NCBI GenBank assembly: GCA_002730235.1
Contig: PBZS01000008.1
Coordinates: 13,952 to 48,179, forward strand
Direction of reading: 5' to 3'
DNA: 34,228 nucleotides
DNA from: Gammaproteobacteria bacterium
Lineage (GTDB): Bacteria; Pseudomonadota; Gammaproteobacteria; Pseudomonadales; Litorivicinaceae
The notes beneath the pieces are model-generated. The model was not told where the DNA came from and did not search any database. It worked only from the letters and a program-made list of their open reading frames with translations. The number at the start of each line of letters is the position of its first letter. Within the stretch, counting starts at the first letter, position 1. Below are positions 24,228 through 32,832 of the stretch, in pieces. The translations under genes were made by a program, and so were the position numbers.

Positions 24228-25781
24228 TTACTCCCCGTCTTGCAGGATCCTTTGCAGTGAGCCCGCTGTCCTAACCCAATAATCGGCACTAGTACCTAAT
24301 CCTTGAATGTAACCTTGGCTTTCTGACCGATTTAGGAACGGACCGCTCACTACAGCATAACGGGCTTTTCCATTGACTCTAACCGGAACGACGATTGCTT
24401 TGGTTAGACCCGTTTGCGTAGTTATCCAAGCTTCTGCTCGAGCCTTTGAAGCAAGCACAATATGCTGTACGAATTGATTTTGAACCTGTGCATTTTTTAC
24501 AATCTTAATGGCGGGATCGTCGGGTATCGGACCGACTGCACTCAAGTCAGGTTCAGAGGCTGTTGGTTCTTCCGAAACCACTTCGGCTATATCGGTTTGT
24601 CCAGATTCGGTAACCGGATCAGATAACTGAGTCTGACTCTCCATTGCCGAAAGATTGCGTGTATCCGTAATCTCTTGTGTCGTTTCAGTCACAACATATG
24701 TCGATTGTGCAATTTCGGTCGCAAGTTCCTTCCGAGCAGCTTCCTTGTCAGTTAATTCATTTTCTACCGGGGGCAAAGGAAGAGGTTTTGAAGTTTCAAT
24801 CTCCTCAGAACGCAGCACTTGTGGTGTCGTTTGTACTGAGGAATCGTATGCAGCATCAATGACAGACTGCCCTCGGTCTTTTCGCGTAAAAATACTTGTC
24901 TCAAACCCCACGAATTGAAGGCCCCGATCTATCTGTTGTCCAATCTCAGGGCTTACAAACCCTGCCATCGTTGTGCCACATATGGCCACCATGGCAATTA
25001 AAAGAATAGGACCGAGCCTGCCTCGTTTCTGGGATAGCTCTTCCTCTTCAAACAAGGCCCGCATATCGTCAGCCTCACGCTCACCAGCTTCAGACGTAAT
25101 ACCAAGAGCATCGTCGACGTTTACTTGCAAGGACATTGATACTTCATCAGCTGATAAACTTGGTTCCAATTGCTGTGAGACGGTTTGATTTATTCTCGAT
25201 AAGACCCGTTCCACTTGGAACTCGAGGCCCTCAGCCATGCCCTCTCTGCGAAGAGCTATTTGCTCATCAGCGGTTGGTGGCTCGACTTCCCACCGAATCA
25301 GTCGTGACCCTAATCGATCAAGCGCTTTTTCCACGGCAGGCGGTAATCGATCCAAGAGGAATACTAACCGCATGTTAAGTCCAGGAAAGTCGGCGACCAT
25401 GCGCGACAACAATGCCCATCCGTCACTATCAATCGCCTTGGGATCATTAACAACAACGATCCGGCCAGGAGCGTCTGACTCAGTTTCCCCGCGCGCCTCC
25501 TCGACAGACATTGAATCCACGAGTTCATTGAAACGGGTTACCAAAGCTTCTGTACTCGTTGGCATATACGTTTCCACAGCAAGACCTGATCGCATTTTCA
25601 GACGATTCAGTATTAGCTTACCGTAGTGATCAATCACACCATCGTAGTGACTCGTCACTAATAAATGTTGCGAATCGTCAACAACTGCACTGAAGACGCG
25701 CTGAAAACGCTTGATATCAGAATCCCGAAAAAATATTTCACCGTTGTCCTGGCAGAGTTTCGCGGAAAGTTCGTCATACAT
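24228..25781 (-). CDS. DamX-like protein: degenerate AAA-like N-terminus, TM, C-terminal SPOR-like domain
   Basis: 517 aa; AAA/ExeA-like fold text (RIVVVNDPKAIDSDGWALLSRMVADFPGLNMRLVFLLDRLPPAVEKALDRLGSRLIRWEVEPPTADE), TM LGPILLIAMVAICGTTMAGFV, SPOR-like FVQHIVLASKARAEAWITTQTGLTKAIVVPVRVNGKARYAVVSGPFLNRSESQGYIQGLG. Confidence 0.72.
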   Translation of the reverse strand: MYDELSAKLCQDNGEIFFRDSDIKRFQRVFSAVVDDSQHLLVTSHYDGVIDHYGKLILNRLKMRSGLAVETYMPTSTEALVTRFNELVDSMSVEEARGETESDAPGRIVVVNDPKAIDSDGWALLSRMVADFPGLNMRLVFLLDRLPPAVEKALDRLGSRLIRWEVEPPTADEQIALRREGMAEGLEFQVERVLSRINQTVSQQLEPSLSADEVSMSLQVNVDDALGITSEAGEREADDMRALFEEEELSQKRGRLGPILLIAMVAICGTTMAGFVSPEIGQQIDRGLQFVGFETSIFTRKDRGQSVIDAAYDSSVQTTPQVLRSEEIETSKPLPLPPVENELTDKEAARKELATEIAQSTYVVTETTQEITDTRNLSAMESQTQLSDPVTESGQTDIAEVVSEEPTASEPDLSAVGPIPDDPAIKIVKNAQVQNQFVQHIVLASKARAEAWITTQTGLTKAIVVPVRVNGKARYAVVSGPFLNRSESQGYIQGLGTSADYWVRTAGSLQRILQDGE

Positions 25782-25799
25782 GACTTTACATACCTTTTA

Positions 25800-26948
25800 T
25801 TATTCAGGGTTACCTTCGGCGTCGAAGCGGAAGTTCGGTGGAATTTCAGGATCCGGCTTATTAGCAGTTTGCCCGTCACGGCGGACGCTTGCCAGACTAA
25901 ATACATAAGCAATCACCTGGGCAACCGCATAATAGAGTTCCTCTGGGATCGCAGAATCGATATCAGCAGTAAAATAGAGAGCCCTCGCAAGTGGTGGTAT
26001 TTCAACCTGAACAACACCATGATCTTTGGCTTCGTTCCGAATTCTAAGGGCGAGATGATCAAGGCCCTTCGCCACAACAATTGGGGCACCATCAGATTCT
26101 GGATCGTATGTTAAAGCGACAGAAAAGTGCTCCGGGTTAGTAATTACAACATCTGCTTCTTTCACTTGTTCCATCATACGCTGTTCAGCCATTTCACGCT
26201 GTTTGCGACGGATTTGAGCTTTCACCTCTGGGCGACCCTCAACATCCTTGTATTCGTCTTTGACTTCTTGCTTCGTCATACGCATGCGTTTATTGAATTC
26301 GAACGCCTGAAAAGGCACATCGATCGCGGCGATCAGGACTAACGTAGCTGTTACAACAAGAGTTGTCAGCCCGATCATTTGACCTGCCGCAATAAGTGCT
26401 GGCTCGATAGCCATACCAGATAGAGCGACAAGTTCATCAGCGAAGTCATAAACGAAATATGCTAAGACGCTGGCGACTAGAAAAAATTTCAAGATCGACT
26501 TAGTGAGTTCAACCAAAGCCTTCAGACCGAACATCCGCTTAAAACCATTTAATGGGTTTATCTTAGAGCCCTTCGGAGTTATCGCTTTCCAAGAGAAGTT
26601 TAATCCCCCCATAGCGGAAGACGCCAAAACTGCGACAACAAGGGTGAGAACTAGAAGGGGAATTATTAAGAGAAATGATTCCGTACCAATATCTGCAAAT
26701 TGAACCATCCCAAGGTTTTCAGAATAAATTTCACGTCGTTCAATTATAAATCCAGACGCAAAGATATCCGCGAGATTACCAATCAGCCATCCACCCATCA
26801 AATAAAGAGCCGACATTGAACTAATCATCACAGCAGCAACAGTGAGTTCCTGAGAGCGCGGTACCTCTCCATCTTCGCGCCCCTTCTCTAAACGCCGAGC
26901 GGTGGGCTCTTCGGTTTTTTCTTCTTCTGGCGTATCTTCGGCCATCAC
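25800..26948 (-). CDS. flhB: Flagellar export apparatus/switch protein FlhB
   Basis: 382 aa; DTPEEEKTEEPTARRLEKGREDGEVPRSQEL, TKQEVKDEYKDVEGRPEVKAQIRRKQREMA, NPEHFSVALTYD. Confidence 0.97.
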   Translation of the reverse strand: MMAEDTPEEEKTEEPTARRLEKGREDGEVPRSQELTVAAVMISSMSALYLMGGWLIGNLADIFASGFIIERREIYSENLGMVQFADIGTESFLLIIPLLVLTLVVAVLASSAMGGLNFSWKAITPKGSKINPLNGFKRMFGLKALVELTKSILKFFLVASVLAYFVYDFADELVALSGMAIEPALIAAGQMIGLTTLVVTATLVLIAAIDVPFQAFEFNKRMRMTKQEVKDEYKDVEGRPEVKAQIRRKQREMAEQRMMEQVKEADVVITNPEHFSVALTYDPESDGAPIVVAKGLDHLALRIRNEAKDHGVVQVEIPPLARALYFTADIDSAIPEELYYAVAQVIAYVFSLASVRRDGQTANKPDPEIPPNFRFDAEGNPE

Positions 26949-27727
26949 AGAACCCCTGGAACCAAAACAAAGTCTTGCACGCGTTCAATACCTTCCATCC
27001 AAAGCCACTGGATACGCGCACCAATTCCTGCCATCGATAGGATTAAGACAGCATATCCCGTTAAAAAAAATACAGGGAACCCGACCGCAAAAATGTTCAA
27101 ACTCGGCGCTGCCCGAGCCATCACCCCGACTCCTATGTTAACCAAAAGGAGCGCTACCAAAATCGGAAGAGCCATAAGCATCCCTCCAAGGAAAATTATG
27201 GCGCTCCACTCGATTAATGCGGCAAAATTTGCTCCACTGATGAATGCCACCCCCACAGGAAAGGTCTCAAAACTTCGTAATAGAATTCCTATCATCAATA
27301 TGTGACCGCCAATACCCAAGAAAATCAGTGTCGCAAGTATCAGTAAAAATTGGGACATCAATGGGACCGTACCAATACCGGGGTCTACCATGGTCGCCAT
27401 CGCTAAGCCCATCGAATTTGCAATAGCCTGTCCTCCCAGTACGACCGCAGCCGTAACAATTTGCAAAAAAAACCCCATCAAGACACCAATTAGAATCTGA
27501 TTAAAAATTTCTGACAAACCTGCCGCGGAAACTGGGTCAATAGTGGGCCAATCAACTAATGGATAGATCATTAGCGTCAGTGCGAGGGTCAAAATAATCC
27601 TGATTCGAACGGACACCGCATCAATGGACAGAACAGGCACCGCAATCAACATAGCCCCGATACGCAGAAAAGGCCAAAGCGCTGTGTAAAAACGCTCAAT
27701 CAAATCTGCAACGAGGAGCTCCATCAA
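26945..27727 (-). CDS. fliR: Flagellar export protein FliR
   Basis: 260 aa multi-TM; PFLRIGAMLIAVPVL, ILIGVLMGFFLQIVTAAVVLGGQAIANSMGLAMATMVDP. Confidence 0.96.
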   Translation of the reverse strand: MMELLVADLIERFYTALWPFLRIGAMLIAVPVLSIDAVSVRIRIILTLALTLMIYPLVDWPTIDPVSAAGLSEIFNQILIGVLMGFFLQIVTAAVVLGGQAIANSMGLAMATMVDPGIGTVPLMSQFLLILATLIFLGIGGHILMIGILLRSFETFPVGVAFISGANFAALIEWSAIIFLGGMLMALPILVALLLVNIGVGVMARAAPSLNIFAVGFPVFFLTGYAVLILSMAGIGARIQWLWMEGIERVQDFVLVPGVL

Positions 27728-27732
27728 TTCAC

Positions 27733-28005
27733 CTAGAAAAAGAGAGTGGGTATTCGCTCATATATTTTACGAGTGAAGTCAACGATTACTGATACCTGCC
27801 AAGAACCGAAGAGAATTAATACTGCAACCAAAGCGGCAATTTTTGGAATAAACGAAAGCGTCATCTCGTTGATTGAAGTTGCCGCCTGAATAATTCCTAT
27901 TATCAAACCGACAATCAGCGCAATACCAAGCAAAGGACCCGCGATCAAAACGGCCACCCAAAGCGCTTCTCTACCGAGACCAATAACCAATGCAGTATCT
28001 AACAT
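27733..28005 (-). CDS. fliQ: Flagellar export protein FliQ
   Basis: 90 aa, two TM; GLIIGIIQAATSINEMTLSFIPKIAAL. Confidence 0.96.
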   Translation of the reverse strand: MLDTALVIGLGREALWVAVLIAGPLLGIALIVGLIIGIIQAATSINEMTLSFIPKIAALVAVLILFGSWQVSVIVDFTRKIYERIPTLFF

Positions 28006-28017
28006 GAGAGAATCCTC

Positions 28018-28746
28018 CTAAGGCATCGCAAAGCTAGCTGCTAGCGAACCTACCACCAGTGTCCAACCATCCACCAAAACAAACAACATTAACTTGAACG
28101 GCATCGAAATCATCATTGGTGACAACATCATCATGCCCATCGACATCAACACACTCGCGACAATCAGGTCAATGACAACAAACGGAATATAGATCATGAA
28201 CGCAATAATGAACGCACTCTTTAGCTCAGAAGTTATGAATGCTGGTGCCAAGATTGAAAATGGAACCTCTTCCGGGGCCGGTATCGCTTCCATCCCAACA
28301 ATCTCCACAAACATTCCAATGTCTTCCTGTCGCGTTTGATTCAACATGAATCCACGAACAGGAACTTCAGCAGCGGCTATAGCTACTTCAATCGATATCT
28401 CCTCATTTAAAAACGGGAGGATGGCAGTGTCATAAACACTATTGAAAACCGGAGCCATCACGAAAAACGTCAAAAATAAGGCAATCCCTACAAGCACAGT
28501 GTTGGGTGGTGTTTGCATGGTACCGAGTGCCTGCCGTAACAGTGAAAGCACAATGATGATTCTTACAAAAGATGTAAGCCCAAGGAGCATCGCCGGCAGA
28601 ACCGACAACAAGGTCATTAGCGCCAGTAATTGAAGTGTTAGACTATATTGTGTCGCTCCTTGTTCTTCAGTCACGGTAACGATCGGAAGCGCGTCACCAA
28701 GTGCTGGTATGGAGAATAAAGAAAGCAGGATTAGGAGTTTAATCAA
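28018..28746 (-). CDS. fliP: Flagellar export protein FliP
   Basis: 242 aa; TSFVRIIIVLSLLRQALGTMQTPPNTVLVGIALFLTFFVMAPV, GMMMLSPMMISMPFKLMLFVLVDGW. Confidence 0.97.
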   Translation of the reverse strand: MIKLLILLSLFSIPALGDALPIVTVTEEQGATQYSLTLQLLALMTLLSVLPAMLLGLTSFVRIIIVLSLLRQALGTMQTPPNTVLVGIALFLTFFVMAPVFNSVYDTAILPFLNEEISIEVAIAAAEVPVRGFMLNQTRQEDIGMFVEIVGMEAIPAPEEVPFSILAPAFITSELKSAFIIAFMIYIPFVVIDLIVASVLMSMGMMMLSPMMISMPFKLMLFVLVDGWTLVVGSLAASFAMP

Positions 28747-29063
28747 GGAAAATGCTCCGCTGAATCCCCTGCGTCGCGGAGCAAGTCCGAAAACTCCGGT
28801 GCTTGATCCTTAGGCCATTGGCCGAGACCAGATATTGCTTGTGGAGAAACACCCACCAGTATCCTTTGGTTATCTGCTTCAACCAATATGATACGTTGTC
28901 TAGCGCCTAAGCTAAATGTATCAATGACTTTAATCGAAGATTGGCCCGACCTATCCTGTAACTGCATTCTGCCAAATCGCTTGAGTCCCCAAAGGGTTGC
29001 ACCCAGCAGCGCTATAACGAACAGAAAACTTAAGACAAAAGAAACCCAGTCAACGTATTCCAA
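28743..29063 (-). CDS. fliO: Flagellar protein FliO
   Basis: 106 aa; single TM then KVIDTFSLGARQRIILVEADNQRILVGVSPQAISGL; between fliN and fliP. Confidence 0.92.
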   Translation of the reverse strand: MEYVDWVSFVLSFLFVIALLGATLWGLKRFGRMQLQDRSGQSSIKVIDTFSLGARQRIILVEADNQRILVGVSPQAISGLGQWPKDQAPEFSDLLRDAGDSAEHFP

Positions 29064-29088
29064 TCAAAAACCTCCGCAATTTTAGTGC

Positions 29089-29439
29089 TTAGAGGTTTTT
29101 AATCCGGTCAGCCGCTGAAATTACCTGCGTCAAGCGAACACCATAACGGTCATTCACCAGAACCACCTCTCCTTGGGCTACAATCGTATCATTTACAACG
29201 ATATCTAGGGGCTCTCCAGCGAGACGATCTAATTCAACCACACTACCCTGAGTCAAACGCATTAAATCACGAATCTTTAGTGACGCGCGCCCCACTTCTA
29301 TTGCTAGAGTAACGGGAATGTTTTCGATAACTTCTCGGTTCATTTTCGAAGGGACTTTTTCCTCATTCTCCTCCGTCGGCTCCTCAGTGCCCGCTGAAAC
29401 TTCCTTTTCTAAAGCGTCATCTGCTTCAATTTCACTCAC
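29089..29439 (-). CDS. fliN: Flagellar motor switch protein FliN
   Basis: 116 aa; IPVTLAIEVGRASLKIRDLMRLTQGSVVELDRLAGEPLDIVVNDTIVAQGEVVLVNDRYGVRLTQV. Confidence 0.97.
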   Translation of the reverse strand: MSEIEADDALEKEVSAGTEEPTEENEEKVPSKMNREVIENIPVTLAIEVGRASLKIRDLMRLTQGSVVELDRLAGEPLDIVVNDTIVAQGEVVLVNDRYGVRLTQVISAADRIKNL

Positions 29440-29465
29440 AATCCACCTCCATCAGTGGGATCCAC

Positions 29466-30461
29466 TTATTCGTTTGTCTCTTCAGGCTTGATCGGATTTT
29501 CGATTTTTATCGCTACTTGCGTACCATGCGCTCCTACAGAGGATTCGAATATCGGTACATCATTCACAATCAAACGCGCATAATCTGGTTTCTTAAAGAA
29601 GAGCACCTGGCCCTCCTCGAAATTCTCAAAGTCGCGAACGGGAATTTTCATCTTGGCTAGCTCCACTTTTGCCTGAAGTTGCGCATCGCCAGAGGCTAGT
29701 TCCATGTTTTCGAGCCACAACCGGTCGGATTCTTCATTACCATCACCCGTTTGCAAACGACTCCTTAACAACTCACGGAATGGTTTCAATGCTGCATAGG
29801 GATAGACAATATCAATAAACCCTTTCACCTCATCACCGAGCTCAGCCTCAAAACGCGATAGAATGATCAAGTCATTTTCATCAACAATTTGCGCAAACTG
29901 TGGGTTAATCTCGGAACTGACTGTCTCAACCTCAACTGGCATCAATGGCGCCCATGCTTCTTTTAATGACATGAATAGCTGGTCCAACATCATTTTGATG
30001 ATACGCGTCTCGGTCGGCGTAAATAATCGACCAGGCGGCAGAGCACCGATCCCTCGGCCAAATCCACCAAAAAAATTGTCAAGTGCAGAGAAAATAATAT
30101 TAGGCTCAATCAGAACCATCGATGATCCGCGAAGTGGAGGAGTCCGAACTGTAGTGACCGACAAAGGTGGCTTAAGATCTGGAAGATAATCACCAAACTT
30201 CATAATACGCACACGCGCTGGATTGATCCGTGGGCTTGTTCTCAGTACATCTAACAAGCCTAGGCGAAACATCCGAATAAACCGCTCATTAATCATATCG
30301 ATCGACGAAAGATTTACACCAAGCGTTGAATCCTCGGATGCAAGATCATGCTTGACCACTCGGGCCTGCATATTGAATCCGGTATCTGTTTCTAGATCCC
30401 CGGAATCAACGCTCCCAGCAAGCGCTTCGAGTTCTTCTGGTGTTAACAGACTCTCAGCCAT
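29466..30461 (-). CDS. fliM: Flagellar motor switch protein FliM
   Basis: 331 aa; LLTPEELEAL N-terminal motif, INERFIRMFRLGLLDVLR, FFGGFGRG. Confidence 0.97.
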   Translation of the reverse strand: MAESLLTPEELEALAGSVDSGDLETDTGFNMQARVVKHDLASEDSTLGVNLSSIDMINERFIRMFRLGLLDVLRTSPRINPARVRIMKFGDYLPDLKPPLSVTTVRTPPLRGSSMVLIEPNIIFSALDNFFGGFGRGIGALPPGRLFTPTETRIIKMMLDQLFMSLKEAWAPLMPVEVETVSSEINPQFAQIVDENDLIILSRFEAELGDEVKGFIDIVYPYAALKPFRELLRSRLQTGDGNEESDRLWLENMELASGDAQLQAKVELAKMKIPVRDFENFEEGQVLFFKKPDYARLIVNDVPIFESSVGAHGTQVAIKIENPIKPEETNE

Positions 30462-30474
30462 GATACTCCCCTAG

Positions 30475-31056
30475 TTACTGCACGATAAATTCAGAAAAGT
30501 ATACTTTCTCAATGCCACCGAAATCCTCAAACTCCTCAAGAGTGGCATTCATCGCCAACCGAATATCTTCAGCCATGTTTGTCCGGAAGTCCTCTTGGGT
30601 AACGTCTTGCTCGGTCACCTGCCGCATGATATCGAGAATCGACGAACGAATAGCAAATGTGTGCTTTTCTATATTCGAAATCACTTGCTCATCATAATGA
30701 GTCATAATCGCTAGCTTGATTTGCATGACTTTACGAGAATTCGCAACGTTAGCGAGAAACTCCCGTTCGAGTTCGTAGTAAACAGTCTCAAATTTCTCAA
30801 CCGCAGGCGCCTCAAGTTGAATTTTCGCCGGTTGCTGCGCAACCTCGTCTGCTGCTGCAGCCGCTTCAGTCTCAAGTGCGCTAATTTGCTCTTCGGCGAC
30901 CTCTTCTGCCCCTGGATCGAAGAATCCAGTGAAATATAATGTCAGTCCGATGGTTAATACAACCACAAGAACAACACCGACCACTAGCATGATGATCTTT
31001 ACAAGACCACCTTTCTTGCCACCGCCTTCTTCTTCTTCAATCTGTTCGTCAGCCAT
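30475..31056 (-). CDS. fliL: Flagellar basal-body associated protein FliL
   Basis: 193 aa; N-terminal TM IIMLVVGVVLVVVLTIGLTLYFTG; C-terminal IRSSILDIMRQVTEQDV...VYFSEFIVQ. Confidence 0.95.
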   Translation of the reverse strand: MADEQIEEEEGGGKKGGLVKIIMLVVGVVLVVVLTIGLTLYFTGFFDPGAEEVAEEQISALETEAAAAADEVAQQPAKIQLEAPAVEKFETVYYELEREFLANVANSRKVMQIKLAIMTHYDEQVISNIEKHTFAIRSSILDIMRQVTEQDVTQEDFRTNMAEDIRLAMNATLEEFEDFGGIEKVYFSEFIVQ

Positions 31057-31071
31057 GCTGAATCCCCTTCA

Positions 31072-32343
31072 CTAAACGCGTATATCTAATCTCGTTAACC
31101 CGTCATTCGTTAACTGATCATGACCTAAGTCGGACGAATCTTCAGATTCTGTGGTCTGGACGTCCGATTGAGTATTTTGCTCTCGTGTCGATTTTTCGCC
31201 ATTCTTTGCCCCAGAATCTTGGGTCAATCCTGTATATGCAACATCAATGCCACCTTCTTCAAACCAACTTTTTAAGCGCGGCATTGATTCCATCAAAAGA
31301 TCCCGCGTCACTGACTGGCTTGCTCTAAAGCTCGCTTCCAGGCCTCGTTCGGTCATTTCCATTTCAATTTCGATCGAGCCCAATTCAGCGGGATGCATCG
31401 CGATCTCCAGACTCCATCGGCCACGACCTATTTGACCGGCAATTTGACGAGCGATCATATTACCAAGCTTATCTGTCAAACCTCGCAAAGATTCGGCGCG
31501 CCTCAGATGCTCAGCGAGAAACTCCCTAAATTCCTGTGTTTCAGAGCCTTGAGAAATCTCTGAAAGATTCCTTCCATCAAGCTGACTCGGTGAAAGTGAA
31601 CCCGAATCGGTTGATCCTCCAAAATTAGATGACGAACCACCTGTGGGCTTTTTCATAAATGACGGCACCAAATCAGTAAATTTGATGGTCATCTGATCCG
31701 ACGATTCGGAAGCCAACCTCGCTTTTAATTGTTGCGAAATATCATTTACGGCTAACACCTCAATAATTCTAGACGACTTGGCCGAGATCGGTGATTCAAG
31801 AAGTTGAACAGCTAATGCCTCAGCCAAATTCTTTGGTTTCAGTCCTTCGGTGTTTGGTCCAGAATCCGTCGACTCCAAGTGGCTCGAAACTTCCTCTCCA
31901 TCCCTATGCTTTAGCCAATAAGCTGTCGACTGTGCCTTTGGTGAGTATTCCTCATTCTCCGCCACAAACAACTGCATCATTTCAGCTCTCGACAATCCCT
32001 GATCCTGCATAAATATAACGAGTGAGTCATCTGACACTGTAGAGCTAGTTTCGGTCACTGTAATCAAATTAAGCTTGCCCGCGGTGCGGCTCTGTAAAGA
32101 ATTGGAATGAATCTCGCACAACTTACCTTCGAGTGATCTTGCTTCGCTCATGGAATCCCCCTGCGGCAAATCTTTGCCGGTCCCGGGTAACTGATCCGAT
32201 TTTGCTTTCTCCAACGCCTTGTCAAACCCATCCTCATACATATCATCGTCTAGCCCCCTATTTTCTTGGGATTTATTAACGTTAATACCTTCCGAAGATG
32301 TAGGTGATTGCAGCGAAATAGTGATATTTGAAGTAGACGACAT
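31072..32343 (-). CDS. fliK: Flagellar hook-length control protein FliK
   Basis: 423 aa; C-terminal RWSLEIAMHPAELGSIEIEMEMTERGLEASFRASQSVTRDLLMESMPRLKSWFEEGGIDVAYTGL; between fliJ and fliL. Confidence 0.92.
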   Translation of the reverse strand: MSSTSNITISLQSPTSSEGINVNKSQENRGLDDDMYEDGFDKALEKAKSDQLPGTGKDLPQGDSMSEARSLEGKLCEIHSNSLQSRTAGKLNLITVTETSSTVSDDSLVIFMQDQGLSRAEMMQLFVAENEEYSPKAQSTAYWLKHRDGEEVSSHLESTDSGPNTEGLKPKNLAEALAVQLLESPISAKSSRIIEVLAVNDISQQLKARLASESSDQMTIKFTDLVPSFMKKPTGGSSSNFGGSTDSGSLSPSQLDGRNLSEISQGSETQEFREFLAEHLRRAESLRGLTDKLGNMIARQIAGQIGRGRWSLEIAMHPAELGSIEIEMEMTERGLEASFRASQSVTRDLLMESMPRLKSWFEEGGIDVAYTGLTQDSGAKNGEKSTREQNTQSDVQTTESEDSSDLGHDQLTNDGLTRLDIRV

Positions 32344-32391
32344 TGCCGACTTAGTCCTTTCAAAATAAACCTAGAAAGATATGAGCAATGT

Positions 32392-32832
32392 TTAGGCCAG
32401 TTTCGATTTCCGGTAGTGGAGTTGTACGCTAATTTCATCCATTTCTCGCGCTTCTTGACGCGCGACTACTTTTGCCGTCCTCTCTTTCTCGCGCTCGACA
32501 AGCTTTTGATATTTTTGTCGCTCGATCTCAACTTGAGTCAACACCCTCTGCTTCCGAGTTAGCTCCGCTTGTAGTACCGCGATCTGCTTGCGAATGGAGC
32601 CGACTGCGTGCTGCATATCCTTCAGGGACGTTCGGTATAACTGGATATCACCAAAGTGCGTAGCCGATCCCTGGGTTGCTTTAATTTTCTCTTGGTACTG
32701 TTCAGCTATTTTCTGAACTCGTTCGCACAGCGTTTCCTGCTCGTCGAGCCTACGTCGAACTTCAGAGATAGCTTCAACAGCTTTATCCCATTCCGTCTTT
32801 GCGCGTTTTTCGAGGATGTCCCAGCGCTTCAT
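32392..32832 (-). CDS. fliJ: Flagellar export chaperone FliJ
   Basis: 146-aa coiled coil directly downstream of fliI. Confidence 0.9.
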   Translation of the reverse strand: MKRWDILEKRAKTEWDKAVEAISEVRRRLDEQETLCERVQKIAEQYQEKIKATQGSATHFGDIQLYRTSLKDMQHAVGSIRKQIAVLQAELTRKQRVLTQVEIERQKYQKLVEREKERTAKVVARQEAREMDEISVQLHYRKSKLA

